A stretch of 22,095 bases of DNA from Pseudomonadota bacterium. GTDB lineage: Bacteria > Bdellovibrionota_C > UBA2361 > OMIW01. Shown one piece after another: positions 1-6,882 of this stretch (positions are counted from its first letter, which is position 1; the number at the start of each line of letters is the position of its first letter). Location: the NCBI GenBank assembly GCA_900299205.1, contig OMIW01000108.1, forward strand, positions 1-22,095, given 5' to 3'. A program made the translations under genes and the position numbers. The notes beneath the pieces are model-generated. The model saw only the letters and a program-made list of their open reading frames with translations, did not search any database and was not told the origin of the DNA.

Positions 1-2178
1 CATGTCGTGGCTGCTCTCCTCAACTCTGCGTGCAGAGGCCGAGAGATACTCCTCGCGCACCTCGGCACAGAAGGGATGAACCGCATCCAGGCGGCTCTTG
101 CGGGTCACCTTCCGTACCTACCTCAACCTCTTTTGGCGACGGCGGGCAGGAGGGGCCCTCAACCGGTCACGGAGAGAGCTCGTCAAGGAAAGGCATCAGA
201 ACTCCCTGATTTTCTATCCGATCTCACCGCTGCGGCTAGGGCGGGCAAACTCGACCCAGTGGTTGGCCGTACAACCGAGATCCGTAGGGTCATCCAGATC
301 CTGTCCCGTCGAAGCAAGAACAATCCTGTTCTCATCGGAGAGCCGGGAGTGGGAAAGACTGCGATTGCGGAGGGGCTTGCCCAGCGAATTTCGATGGGCG
401 ATGTACCAGAGGCGCTCGCGAAGTGTCGGATACTCTCTGTCGACATGGGGGCACTGATTGGTGGCACCATGTATCGGGGTGAATTTGAGAAACGACTCAA
501 GCAGCTCCTCGAACTCGCCAAGGATGAATCTGCCATCCTTCTCATCGATGAGGTTCACACCCTCGTTGGTGCGGGGGCGGCCGAAGGCAGCAGCGATGCG
601 GCCAATATCCTTAAGCCTGCTCTGGCTCGGGGTGAAGTCCGGATTATTGGAGCTACAACCCTGGATGAACATCGGAAACATATCGAGCGAGACGCGGCTC
701 TTGAGCGGCGATTCCAGCCCGTTATGGTCGATGAGCCATCGCAGGAGGAAGCTCTTGAGATGCTTCAAAGGCTTCGGGGCCGATACCAAGCACATCACGG
801 AGTCAGCATCACACCGAGAGCTCTCGAAGCTGCAGTGAGGTGGAGTGATCGTTTCATTAATGATCGTTTTCTCCCAGACAAGGCGATTGATCTTATCGAT
901 GAGGCTGCCTCGAGAGTTGCTCAACAAGCACCAAAGACCAACGGAGAAGGTCGCGCTCTTCGACGAGAAGCACGTCAGTTGAACAACGGACTGCAAGGGT
1001 GCATCGACACTCAACAGTTCGAGGCGGCTGACATTCTCGCTGAGCAGCTCTTCAGAGCTGAAACTGAGCTCGTTCAGGCGTTGGTGCCGATGGGCGCTGT
1101 CAACGGTTACGCGATCCCCCTCGTCACCGAGGAGGATATCGCCGCGATCGTCGCGTCTAAGACCGGGATTCCGGTCCAGATGATGACTACCCCAGCGCGA
1201 CAGCGGTTGCTCAATCTTGAGTCTGACCTTCGCCGTCGGATTATCGGGCAAGAGCACGCAGTTGTCGCAGTCGCAAGGGCGATTCGACGGAGTCATGCGG
1301 GCACAAGGAGCCCGAATCGGCCAATTGCTAGCTTTATCTTCGCTGGCCCCACTGGAGTTGGGAAGACTGAGCTGGTCAAGGCGCTCGCCGCGACCGAATT
1401 CGGAGATGAAGAGTCGATCATTCGGCTTGATATGTCCGAATTTATGGAACGGGGGACGGTGTCAAAGCTTATCGGAGCGGCTCCTGGGTACATCGGCTAT
1501 GAAGATGGAGGGCAGCTCACTGAAGCTGTTCGCCGTCGGCCCTACGCCGTTGTGCTTTTGGATGAGGTCGAAAAAGCCCATCCCGACGTCTTTAATCTGC
1601 TCTTGCAGGTTCTGGAGGACGGAAGGCTCACCGATTCTCAGGGGCGCACCGTCGACTTTTGCAACACGGTAATCGTGATGACCACGAATATCGGGTCGCG
1701 GGTCATACAGCAGCGAGCCACCGGGGGACTCGGTTTCGAAATGTCCGAAGACAGTCCCGCTGAGGCTGAATACCGCCGTATCCAGGGGGCTGTTCATGAG
1801 GAGTTAGGCCGGTACTTCCGTCCTGAATTTCTCAATCGGGTAGACGAAATTCTCGTCTTCCGGGTTCTTAATCGCGAAGAGGTTCGACAGATCGCGGAGA
1901 TCCTCGTTCGTGAAGTGGAAGTTCGGTTGGCGGAAAAGGGCATTGCTCTCGCGAGCACTCCTCGTTTCCTCGACCACCTTGCCACGGTGGGGTGGAACCC
2001 AACCTACGGAGCCCGCCCGCTTCGGCGCGCGGTGATGCGTCTCCTCGAGGATTGTCTCGCCGAGGCGATTTTGCGGGGAGAGATCGATTCGGGGAGGGCA
2101 GAGGTAGATTGGAATCCGGATGAGGGACGAGTCGTCCTTTCGACTTCGATCCCCGCCGATTTGTCCGTCTGCCGCTAG
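1..2178 (+). CDS. clpC: ClpC-like AAA+ protein unfoldase, 5'-truncated by window edge
   Basis: ATP-dependent Hsp100 unfoldase that would feed substrates to ClpP in the cytoplasm. The frame is open from base 1, and the first residues ([18 protein letters not shown]...) look like the second half of a Clp_N repeat, so the true start lies upstream; a GTG at 7 is only the first in-frame start codon. Numbering from that GTG: Walker A1 GEPGVGKT at 111-118, Walker B1 LLIDE with Asp181-Glu182, a short UVR-like middle domain at about 319-360, Walker A2 GPTGVGKT at 447-454, Walker B2 LLDE with Asp519, and a C-terminal ClpB_D2-small region. The middle domain is far shorter than in ClpB, which points to ClpC. 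An LGF tripeptide at 575-577 sits where ClpC/ClpA carry the ClpP-docking loop. Ends TAG, followed by hairpins and a terminator. Family assignment is firm; ClpC over ClpA rests on the middle domain. Confidence 0.93.
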   Translation, partial: HVVAALLNSACRGREILLAHLGTEGMNRIQAALAGHLPYLPQPLLATAGRRGPQPVTERARQGKASELPDFLSDLTAAARAGKLDPVVGRTTEIRRVIQILSRRSKNNPVLIGEPGVGKTAIAEGLAQRISMGDVPEALAKCRILSVDMGALIGGTMYRGEFEKRLKQLLELAKDESAILLIDEVHTLVGAGAAEGSSDAANILKPALARGEVRIIGATTLDEHRKHIERDAALERRFQPVMVDEPSQEEALEMLQRLRGRYQAHHGVSITPRALEAAVRWSDRFINDRFLPDKAIDLIDEAASRVAQQAPKTNGEGRALRREARQLNNGLQGCIDTQQFEAADILAEQLFRAETELVQALVPMGAVNGYAIPLVTEEDIAAIVASKTGIPVQMMTTPARQRLLNLESDLRRRIIGQEHAVVAVARAIRRSHAGTRSPNRPIASFIFAGPTGVGKTELVKALAATEFGDEESIIRLDMSEFMERGTVSKLIGAAPGYIGYEDGGQLTEAVRRRPYAVVLLDEVEKAHPDVFNLLLQVLEDGRLTDSQGRTVDFCNTVIVMTTNIGSRVIQQRATGGLGFEMSEDSPAEAEYRRIQGAVHEELGRYFRPEFLNRVDEILVFRVLNREEVRQIAEILVREVEVRLAEKGIALASTPRFLDHLATVGWNPTYGARPLRRAVMRLLEDCLAEAILRGEIDSGRAEVDWNPDEGRVVLSTSIPADLSVCR

Positions 2179-2203
2179 GGCTATCCGAGCTCAAAGTTGC
2201 CTC

Positions 2204-2242
2204 TGTTTGGGGTGGCACCAATCTGGCTCGCTACCCCAAACA
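2204..2242. repeat. 10-bp perfect inverted repeat downstream of clpC
   Basis: TGTTTGGGGT at 2204-2213 pairs perfectly with ACCCCAAACA at 2233-2242 across a 19-nt loop. It is the first of four hairpins in the 3' untranslated stretch of the clp gene. No T-run follows it, so it is not a terminator alone. It may stabilise the 3' end of the transcript; the function is inferred. Confidence 0.5.
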
Positions 2243-2324
2243 TCCTCCAATTAGGGTTACTCCAAATGGTTTTCTCAATATCCCCGCCATGCGGGATTCC
2301 ACGGAGCAGTTCTCCGTGGTCAAC

Positions 2325-2354
2325 GGGCAGCCCTTCGTGCTGCCCATTTTTTTT
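2325..2354 (+). terminator. Rho-independent terminator of the clpC transcript
   Basis: GGGCAGC (2325-2331) and GCTGCCC (2339-2345) form a 7-bp GC-rich stem with a CCTTCGT loop, followed by A and eight T (2347-2354). It lies about 150 nt after the clp stop codon. Two other hairpins precede it directly: CCCGC/GCGGG near 2283-2295 and CCACGGAG/CTCCGTGG near 2299-2319. The last T residues also form part of the TTA that flanks the adjacent palindromic element. Confidence 0.8.
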
Positions 2355-2355
2355 A

Positions 2356-2540
2356 GAGGCTGCGAAACAAGGGGTTTCGAGGCGCGGGTGCCGCTGCTTT
2401 GGCACAGACTCGATTCGAAAGGACGAGGAAAAACCGGAGGAATATCAGGCATATTTTGAGGATTTTTTCTCGTCCTTTCGAATCGATGTATGGGCCGAAT
2501 GAGCGGTGCCATCGTCCGAACCCCCTTATTTCGCAGCCTC
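2356..2540. mobile_element. 185-bp palindromic MITE-like element with TTA target duplication
   Basis: The ends are inverted repeats: GAGGCTGCGAAACAAGGGG at the left, and the reverse complement of the right end reads GAGGCTGCGAAATAAGGGG, with only two mismatches over 24 bp (2356-2379 against 2517-2540). A second inverted pair lies inside, 2411-2430 against 2466-2485, 19 of 20 identical (core CGATTCGAAAGGACGAG). AATAT/ATATT closes the centre at 2448, so the whole element is an imperfect palindrome. TTA occurs directly outside both ends (2353-2355 and 2541-2543), as expected of a 3-bp TNA duplication made by some IS5-type transposases. No plausible gene lies inside. Non-autonomous insertion element is the best reading; a long structured RNA is the alternative. 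Confidence 0.75.
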
Positions 2541-3491
2541 TTAGGGGGGAGTTTTAGTTGAAGGTGCTAATAATGGCACCGATACGACACCAGCCGTCAC
2601 AAGGATAAAACCTATCATGGAGAGGATATCGGGAATTAGCCCAGAGATTATCCATTCCCCGAGTGCCGCCCATATGACGGTGGTGAGCGAAAGGGGTGAG
2701 ATGCTTGATGCGGGGGCGTAGCGATAGGCGTGGGTGAGGAAGAGCTGTCCAAAGGTGCCAGCGACTCCAAGCGTTACGACCCAGGAATAGAGGGATGGGG
2801 GTAGTAGGCCGAGTCCGTGATGCCCCCCTCCGGCGATGCCGACAAGAATTCCGCCGAGCCCAAAGGTGAGAACGATAACGTGGGCTGGATAAGTGCCTCG
2901 CATCAGACGGAGTACCATCATCACGAGACTCGCAAAAAATCCTCCAAGAAGCCCGATGAGAGCGTGTAGTTGAAGCAGTCCCGACCACGGCTTGAGGACC
3001 AGAATGACCCCTGTAAATCCGACTACCGCGGCCGCCACCATAGGGCGAGAAACCCGCTCGCCGAGCCAGAGGGGCGCAAGGAGCAAGACAAAAAGGGGGG
3101 CTGTCTCGCGAAGAATAGTTGCATCTGCGGTTGAGAGCTTGGTAAGCGAAATGAAGAGACAGGCAAGGGCTGTCGTGCCAAGCAACGAGCGAAGGAGGAG
3201 TAGTCCCGGCCGAGGGTGAAGAATTGAGCTACCTGACAGGACCGTCACAGGCAGGACGAACAGGAACGTAGCGGCCGAACGGATCAGAAGAGCTGTCATC
3301 CCACTCGATGTCTCCCCGACAATTTTGCCACTGAGATTCATAACAGCAAAGGAGATGCTCGCTGCGAGCATCAAGAGACAGCCCCGAATGGGCGAATGTC
3401 GGGTCGGATGAAGCAGCGAGATCGGTTCTTTGACTTCGCAAATTGTAACTATCCCTTTTGGCGGGTCACAGACCACGGGCAGAGAGAGCAA
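2541..3491 (-). CDS. EamA/DMT-family membrane transporter
   Basis: Inner-membrane permease of the drug/metabolite transporter superfamily; the substrate cannot be told from sequence. The protein (316 aa from the first in-frame TTG) has about ten hydrophobic segments arranged as two EamA repeats, roughly residues 37-165 and 178-305, with motifs such as FAVMNLSGK in the first helix and LWLGERVSRP at the end of repeat 1. The start is uncertain: about 35 polar residues precede helix 1, no good ribosome site is seen, and an ATG at 3371 would begin right at helix 1. The stop codon TAA is the complement of the TTA flanking the palindromic element, so the insertion sits exactly at the end of this gene. 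The 86-bp gap to the upstream unknown gene allows, but does not prove, co-transcription. Confidence 0.88.
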   Translation of the reverse strand: MLSLPVVCDPPKGIVTICEVKEPISLLHPTRHSPIRGCLLMLAASISFAVMNLSGKIVGETSSGMTALLIRSAATFLFVLPVTVLSGSSILHPRPGLLLLRSLLGTTALACLFISLTKLSTADATILRETAPLFVLLLAPLWLGERVSRPMVAAAVVGFTGVILVLKPWSGLLQLHALIGLLGGFFASLVMMVLRLMRGTYPAHVIVLTFGLGGILVGIAGGGHHGLGLLPPSLYSWVVTLGVAGTFGQLFLTHAYRYAPASSISPLSLTTVIWAALGEWIISGLIPDILSMIGFILVTAGVVSVPLLAPSTKTPP

Positions 3492-3577
3492 CCCTGTACC
3501 GCGGACCCCTGTGTTTTCCTTTGGTTGAATCTGATCTTGCCATTAAAGTCATATCAACGGGGCGAAAAAGTTCGCTA

Positions 3578-5470
3578 TCACCCTTCATCATCATCGGCGA
3601 GGTCGTCATTGAGGCTGCCAATCATGTCATTAACATCCTTGTTGAACAACGGCATGTATCTCTCGATTAAGATCTCGGCGATGTCAGCGCGGTCGAGGAT
3701 ACACCCTGACCCTGGATTCTTTGTGTTATTTCCGAAGCGATCCCAAAAAAGCTCGATTGCCTTCTCGAGAGATTGAATTTCGACAGAAATCGGTGATTCA
3801 GGATCGGAATCATCCTCATCTGCCAAAATTCTTTCCTGACGCTCTGATAACTGCTGAGCAAGGGTCTCCCTCTCCTCACTCCAGGCGGCTTCAACGAGCC
3901 CCGAGACGACGCAGATCTCGAGCTCTTTAAGAAGGAGCATGCGAACTGAAACCTTGGCGTCCATCTCGTCGTCGCTTGATGGTACAAGGGTAGCGTGATG
4001 GATAAAATCGCGGGCTGCTACATATCGATCAAAGAGTGCTTCAGGATGTCCCGAGCCCTCTCTCATGTCATCCAGCAGTGCACTAACGAGATTCACGTGA
4101 TCTTCCCTCGATAGTTCCCAAGAATGTTCTGAAGACTCTCGCCACTCATTAAAAACCGAAATAAATCCCACAGAGGTTGGATCGTAAAATTCCGTCGCGA
4201 AACGGCCAAGCATCTCATCGAGATCCTCTTCATAGGTTTCGCGAAAACGGTTAATCATTGCATCAGGCAAGAATTGTTCGCCCGAATCGATACCAAAGAA
4301 CGCTCCGAATTGACCCATCATAATTTCACGGCCCGCTGCGAGATCAATCATTCCGGGTTGAACCATCTTCCCATCAGTGCGAAGGGCATTGTCATAGTCG
4401 GCGAGCATACCGGAGAGATGTTCTGCAGCATGACAAACAACGCTCCGCAACCGCATAAGAGTCACCGCATCCTCTGCAGGGGATTCTTCCGCAAGAACAT
4501 CGCCCAACTCATCCCGAACGGCCGTTCGAAGCTCTCCGGTCTGAGTAAAGAAGGCGTCGTGGTATTGCGTAATTTCCGGGATGGTATTATCGATGAGAGC
4601 GTGCGCCTTCATCAGGAGGCGAGCAGAGTCATAGTGATTGAATGAATGGGAGGTTCCTACCTCGTTGAGAATTTCGGTTAGCCACTCCTCTCGGGTTTCG
4701 ATATCAATATCGCCGATCTCTTCGTCTTTAACTGGAAATCGTCCCTGAGCAACACGGGATGCCACCGCAAGAAAATCCACACCGGCGTCGCTCATCCCCT
4801 CTTTGAGGTCGGTGATGGGATCGACCCGAACGAGGTCCTGAAGGTATCGGCGCGTATCAGCTTCCTTGGTCGGAAAAATGTCATTCAGATCTTCGTCATC
4901 AACCGCGAGCAAGCAGATAGCCAGGGACTCGAGATGCTTTTGGGCGAGGAGCCCAATCTCATTTGATGACTGGAGGGAGCGGTCGACGATTTCCTGAGCC
5001 TTCACCCTTGATATCGGTCCTGTCTCGAGCGCCCCGGCGACCATCGCAAGATGGCCTCGAAGGTCAAGCGTTACCGCAGGTAAGGAGGTAGGCGAGTGTT
5101 CTCGTTCCACTTGAACCAGATAATTTTCTAACCGATCAATGAGCTCTCCGAGCCCCTCTCCTTCTCGATCCACCGCGGCTACTTTGTACTGGCTGACAAG
5201 TGAGTGACACGTTTGGATAGTTTTTAAGTCAGTCTTTGAGTACCATCCGCGAAGCTGGTCGCTCACTGGGTCGATCGCTCGCATGACGACACGAGTCGCA
5301 TCTCCGAGAGCTATCGAGCCTCGCTGTATATCTGCCGCAACCTCTTCGAGCAGTTGCTTGTCGCGAAGCTGAAACGGGTCGATAGTGTCAGAGATAAAAG
5401 CCCACGCATCCCTCGAGAAATCGCTGAATGATGGACCTTTGGGATGGCTTGAGTTTTGATGAGTGGTCAA
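3578..5470 (-). CDS. Unrecognised acidic helical protein, about 630 aa
   Basis: I do not recognise a family. The protein is rich in Asp/Glu, appears almost entirely alpha-helical, and has no signal peptide, membrane segment or obvious catalytic motif. Acidic stretches include DDLADDDEG at the C-terminus and DEDDSDPESP near residue 560. A cytoplasmic structural or regulatory role would fit, but that is a guess. The frame opens at a TTG at 5485; I prefer the TTG at 5470 because GGAG lies six bases upstream of it. There is no ATG among the first 60 residues. The leader contains repeated GGCAAT motifs and hairpins. The neighbours are an EamA transporter downstream and another unrecognised helical protein upstream, on the same strand. 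Length, continuous frame and protein-like composition make it a real gene. Confidence 0.8.
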   Translation of the reverse strand: MTTHQNSSHPKGPSFSDFSRDAWAFISDTIDPFQLRDKQLLEEVAADIQRGSIALGDATRVVMRAIDPVSDQLRGWYSKTDLKTIQTCHSLVSQYKVAAVDREGEGLGELIDRLENYLVQVEREHSPTSLPAVTLDLRGHLAMVAGALETGPISRVKAQEIVDRSLQSSNEIGLLAQKHLESLAICLLAVDDEDLNDIFPTKEADTRRYLQDLVRVDPITDLKEGMSDAGVDFLAVASRVAQGRFPVKDEEIGDIDIETREEWLTEILNEVGTSHSFNHYDSARLLMKAHALIDNTIPEITQYHDAFFTQTGELRTAVRDELGDVLAEESPAEDAVTLMRLRSVVCHAAEHLSGMLADYDNALRTDGKMVQPGMIDLAAGREIMMGQFGAFFGIDSGEQFLPDAMINRFRETYEEDLDEMLGRFATEFYDPTSVGFISVFNEWRESSEHSWELSREDHVNLVSALLDDMREGSGHPEALFDRYVAARDFIHHATLVPSSDDEMDAKVSVRMLLLKELEICVVSGLVEAAWSEERETLAQQLSERQERILADEDDSDPESPISVEIQSLEKAIELFWDRFGNNTKNPGSGCILDRADIAEILIERYMPLFNKDVNDMIGSLNDDLADDDEG

Positions 5471-5480
5471 GGGTGTCTCC

Positions 5481-5562
5481 GGCAATTTTGCAAAAACGGC
5501 AATTTGGCAATAAGTCGACGCTCAGGTTACCCCCTCGGAATAAGGGGCAATTAGCTGACGCT
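5481..5562. repeat. Four GGCAAT motifs upstream of the 630-aa gene
   Basis: GGCAAT begins at 5481, 5498, 5506 and 5546. The last two belong to a 17-bp direct repeat, GGCAATAAGTCGACGCT (5506) and GGCAATTAGCTGACGCT (5546), 14 of 17 identical and spaced exactly 40 bp apart. On the coding (minus) strand they read ATTGCC directly ahead of the start codon. They could be operator sites; this is inference. Confidence 0.45.
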
Positions 5563-5596
5563 ACTTCGCATTGGGTGGTTCGTCAATTTTGCCCCT
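5543..5596. repeat. Inverted repeat with a competing hairpin
   Basis: AGGGGCAA (5543-5550) pairs with TTGCCCCT (5589-5596), and TGACG pairs with CGTCA inside. The same AGGGG can instead pair with CCCCT just upstream (about 5531-5535). Two mutually exclusive stems sharing one strand is an attenuator-like layout, though no T-run follows on either strand. Confidence 0.4.
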
Positions 5597-5898
5597 GGGG
5601 AGAGTATCGCGGGTAGAGCAGCTCTATTTACTTCCCTTAGCTGGAAAGAGGTTCGGAGCACGTCCTGTCTGCCGTTTCTTTCTTCTGAGTCTTTCTTAGC
5701 CATTAAGGTAATGAAACACTTGACCATGGGGCGAGGAAACTGAAAGGGACGGGAGCGACAGCACATTGTGCGGAAGCTCCCGATGGAACCGTGACCAAAG
5801 GACACCCGGGGAGGCTCTTTCGGACGTCTACCGGAAAGGCCCTGAGAGCGCTTTCCAGAGGGAGGCTTCCAGCTTTGCAGAATTCTCTCCAAGTCTCA

Positions 5899-6768
5899 TT
5901 AGGCAAACTGTCTCACCAGGCAAAGGTCGCCAAATCTCCGTCTTACTTGTCGGGGCAAGAGTCCTAAACGGTCGAGAGCGACAAGCGCCTCGGCTGCTCT
6001 TAGGCCGGTTTCTCCCCGAGCCATCTCAAAAACCGCGAGGAGAAGCAGAGCAGCTTCGTCTCGCAGCTTTCGCGTGTATACGCCGGAGTGAGGGTCTCGA
6101 CGCCGGGGAAGCAGTACGCTTCCGGCAAGCGACACGCAGATGTTATACGGGACTCGCACGGTAAGGTCGCCGTGGCGAAAATCACCGGAATCACGAGCAA
6201 TGCTCAGGGCACCAAGTCGAATCTGCCTCGATACTTCATCCATGTCTGCGATTTGCAGGAGCGCATCGAGGGTGATAATCGAAGACTCATAACCATCACG
6301 GAGAAGCTCCCAGAGGTCGTAGGCATGTTGGAAATTTTCCTCAGCTTGGAGCCTTCTCAGGGCAATTTTCGTGAATTGTTGAATGAGCTCAATAGGCCGC
6401 CCCGCGATGACGAGAAGGGCTATGCAAGCGGTCGCTATCCGCAGAAAATCGCCTTCATTGATGCTCGGTTCACTTAGTTGTTCCAGAAGGGGCGGTATAT
6501 CCTGCACGTCTCCTAGTGCAAGAATTAGCCGAAGCTTCTCACGCATGCCATCAGGAAGTTCCCGTACCACGGGGAGGAAATCCCCGAATTGCTCGGAATT
6601 CCTCTCAAGAAGAGTTACAAGAAATCTTCTCGTGTTGTCGTCTTCCTCTGGTAGTGCCCGAAGCCAGTCCGCTAATTTGGACCTGTTATCACCCGTCACA
6701 TCCTCGTTCAGGATCAGCGCGGACAGCTCCCGGGGGAGTTCGCTCGGGGAAAAAGCTGGGAGTTTCAC
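5899..6768 (-). CDS. Unrecognised helical protein, 289 aa
   Basis: I do not recognise a family. The protein is soluble, rich in Leu, Arg and Glu, and looks like a stack of amphipathic helices (for example LADWLRALPEEDDNTRRF, PPLLEQLSEP, RLGALSIARD), which recalls HEAT-like or scaffold proteins without matching a known repeat. No signal peptide, membrane helix or catalytic motif is visible. The start is GTG with AAGG six bases upstream, a reasonable ribosome site. It lies 114 bp downstream of the acyl-CoA synthetase gene on the same strand and about 430 bp upstream of the 630-aa unknown gene. The shared helical character with that protein may be chance. Confidence 0.75.
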   Translation of the reverse strand: MKLPAFSPSELPRELSALILNEDVTGDNRSKLADWLRALPEEDDNTRRFLVTLLERNSEQFGDFLPVVRELPDGMREKLRLILALGDVQDIPPLLEQLSEPSINEGDFLRIATACIALLVIAGRPIELIQQFTKIALRRLQAEENFQHAYDLWELLRDGYESSIITLDALLQIADMDEVSRQIRLGALSIARDSGDFRHGDLTVRVPYNICVSLAGSVLLPRRRDPHSGVYTRKLRDEAALLLLAVFEMARGETGLRAAEALVALDRLGLLPRQVRRRFGDLCLVRQFA

Positions 6769-6812
6769 AGAAAACCTTCAGTAAGGCTCAACAGTCTAGC
6801 CCGGCCCTCCAA

Positions 6813-6835
6813 CCTCCGTCAAATACGGACGGAGG
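6813..6835. repeat. Hairpin between acyl-CoA synthetase and 289-aa gene
   Basis: CCTCCGTC (6813-6820) and GACGGAGG (6828-6835) form a perfect 8-bp stem with a 7-nt loop in the 114-bp gap. There is no T-run on the minus strand, so it is not a standard intrinsic terminator. It may cause partial termination or protect the mRNA end. Confidence 0.45.
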
Positions 6836-6882
6836 GTCAACCCCCGAGAAATGTGAGTGGATGCTGAGAGGGTCCTACAAAA

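Larger units (their letters stand above)
5471..5898. other. Non-coding leader between two unknown genes, repeat-rich
   Basis: A stretch of about 430 bases without a convincing gene. The part nearest the 630-aa gene (5481-5596) holds four GGCAAT motifs and alternative hairpins, described separately. A minus-strand open frame of 113 codons at 5551-5892 starts six bases after the upstream gene stops, but it runs through the inverted repeats and its Arg/Ser/Pro-rich translation resembles nothing known. A possible minus-strand promoter has TTGACG (complement of 5581-5586) and a poor -10 TAGCGT 17 bases on. The rest (5600-5898) shows nothing I can name. Confidence 0.45.

Noticed and set aside
214-1296. 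360-codon open frame antisense to the clp gene
   Set aside because: It lies wholly opposite conserved AAA+ motifs and its translation has no recognisable features; a by-product of codon bias.
2197-2502. Short open frames on both strands across the hairpins and palindromic element
   Set aside because: They run through inverted repeats and the terminator, and the peptides resemble nothing.
5551-5892. 113-codon minus-strand frame between the two unknown genes
   Set aside because: It crosses the inverted repeat, has Arg/Ser/Pro-rich unstructured composition and no recognisable homologue; cannot be fully excluded.
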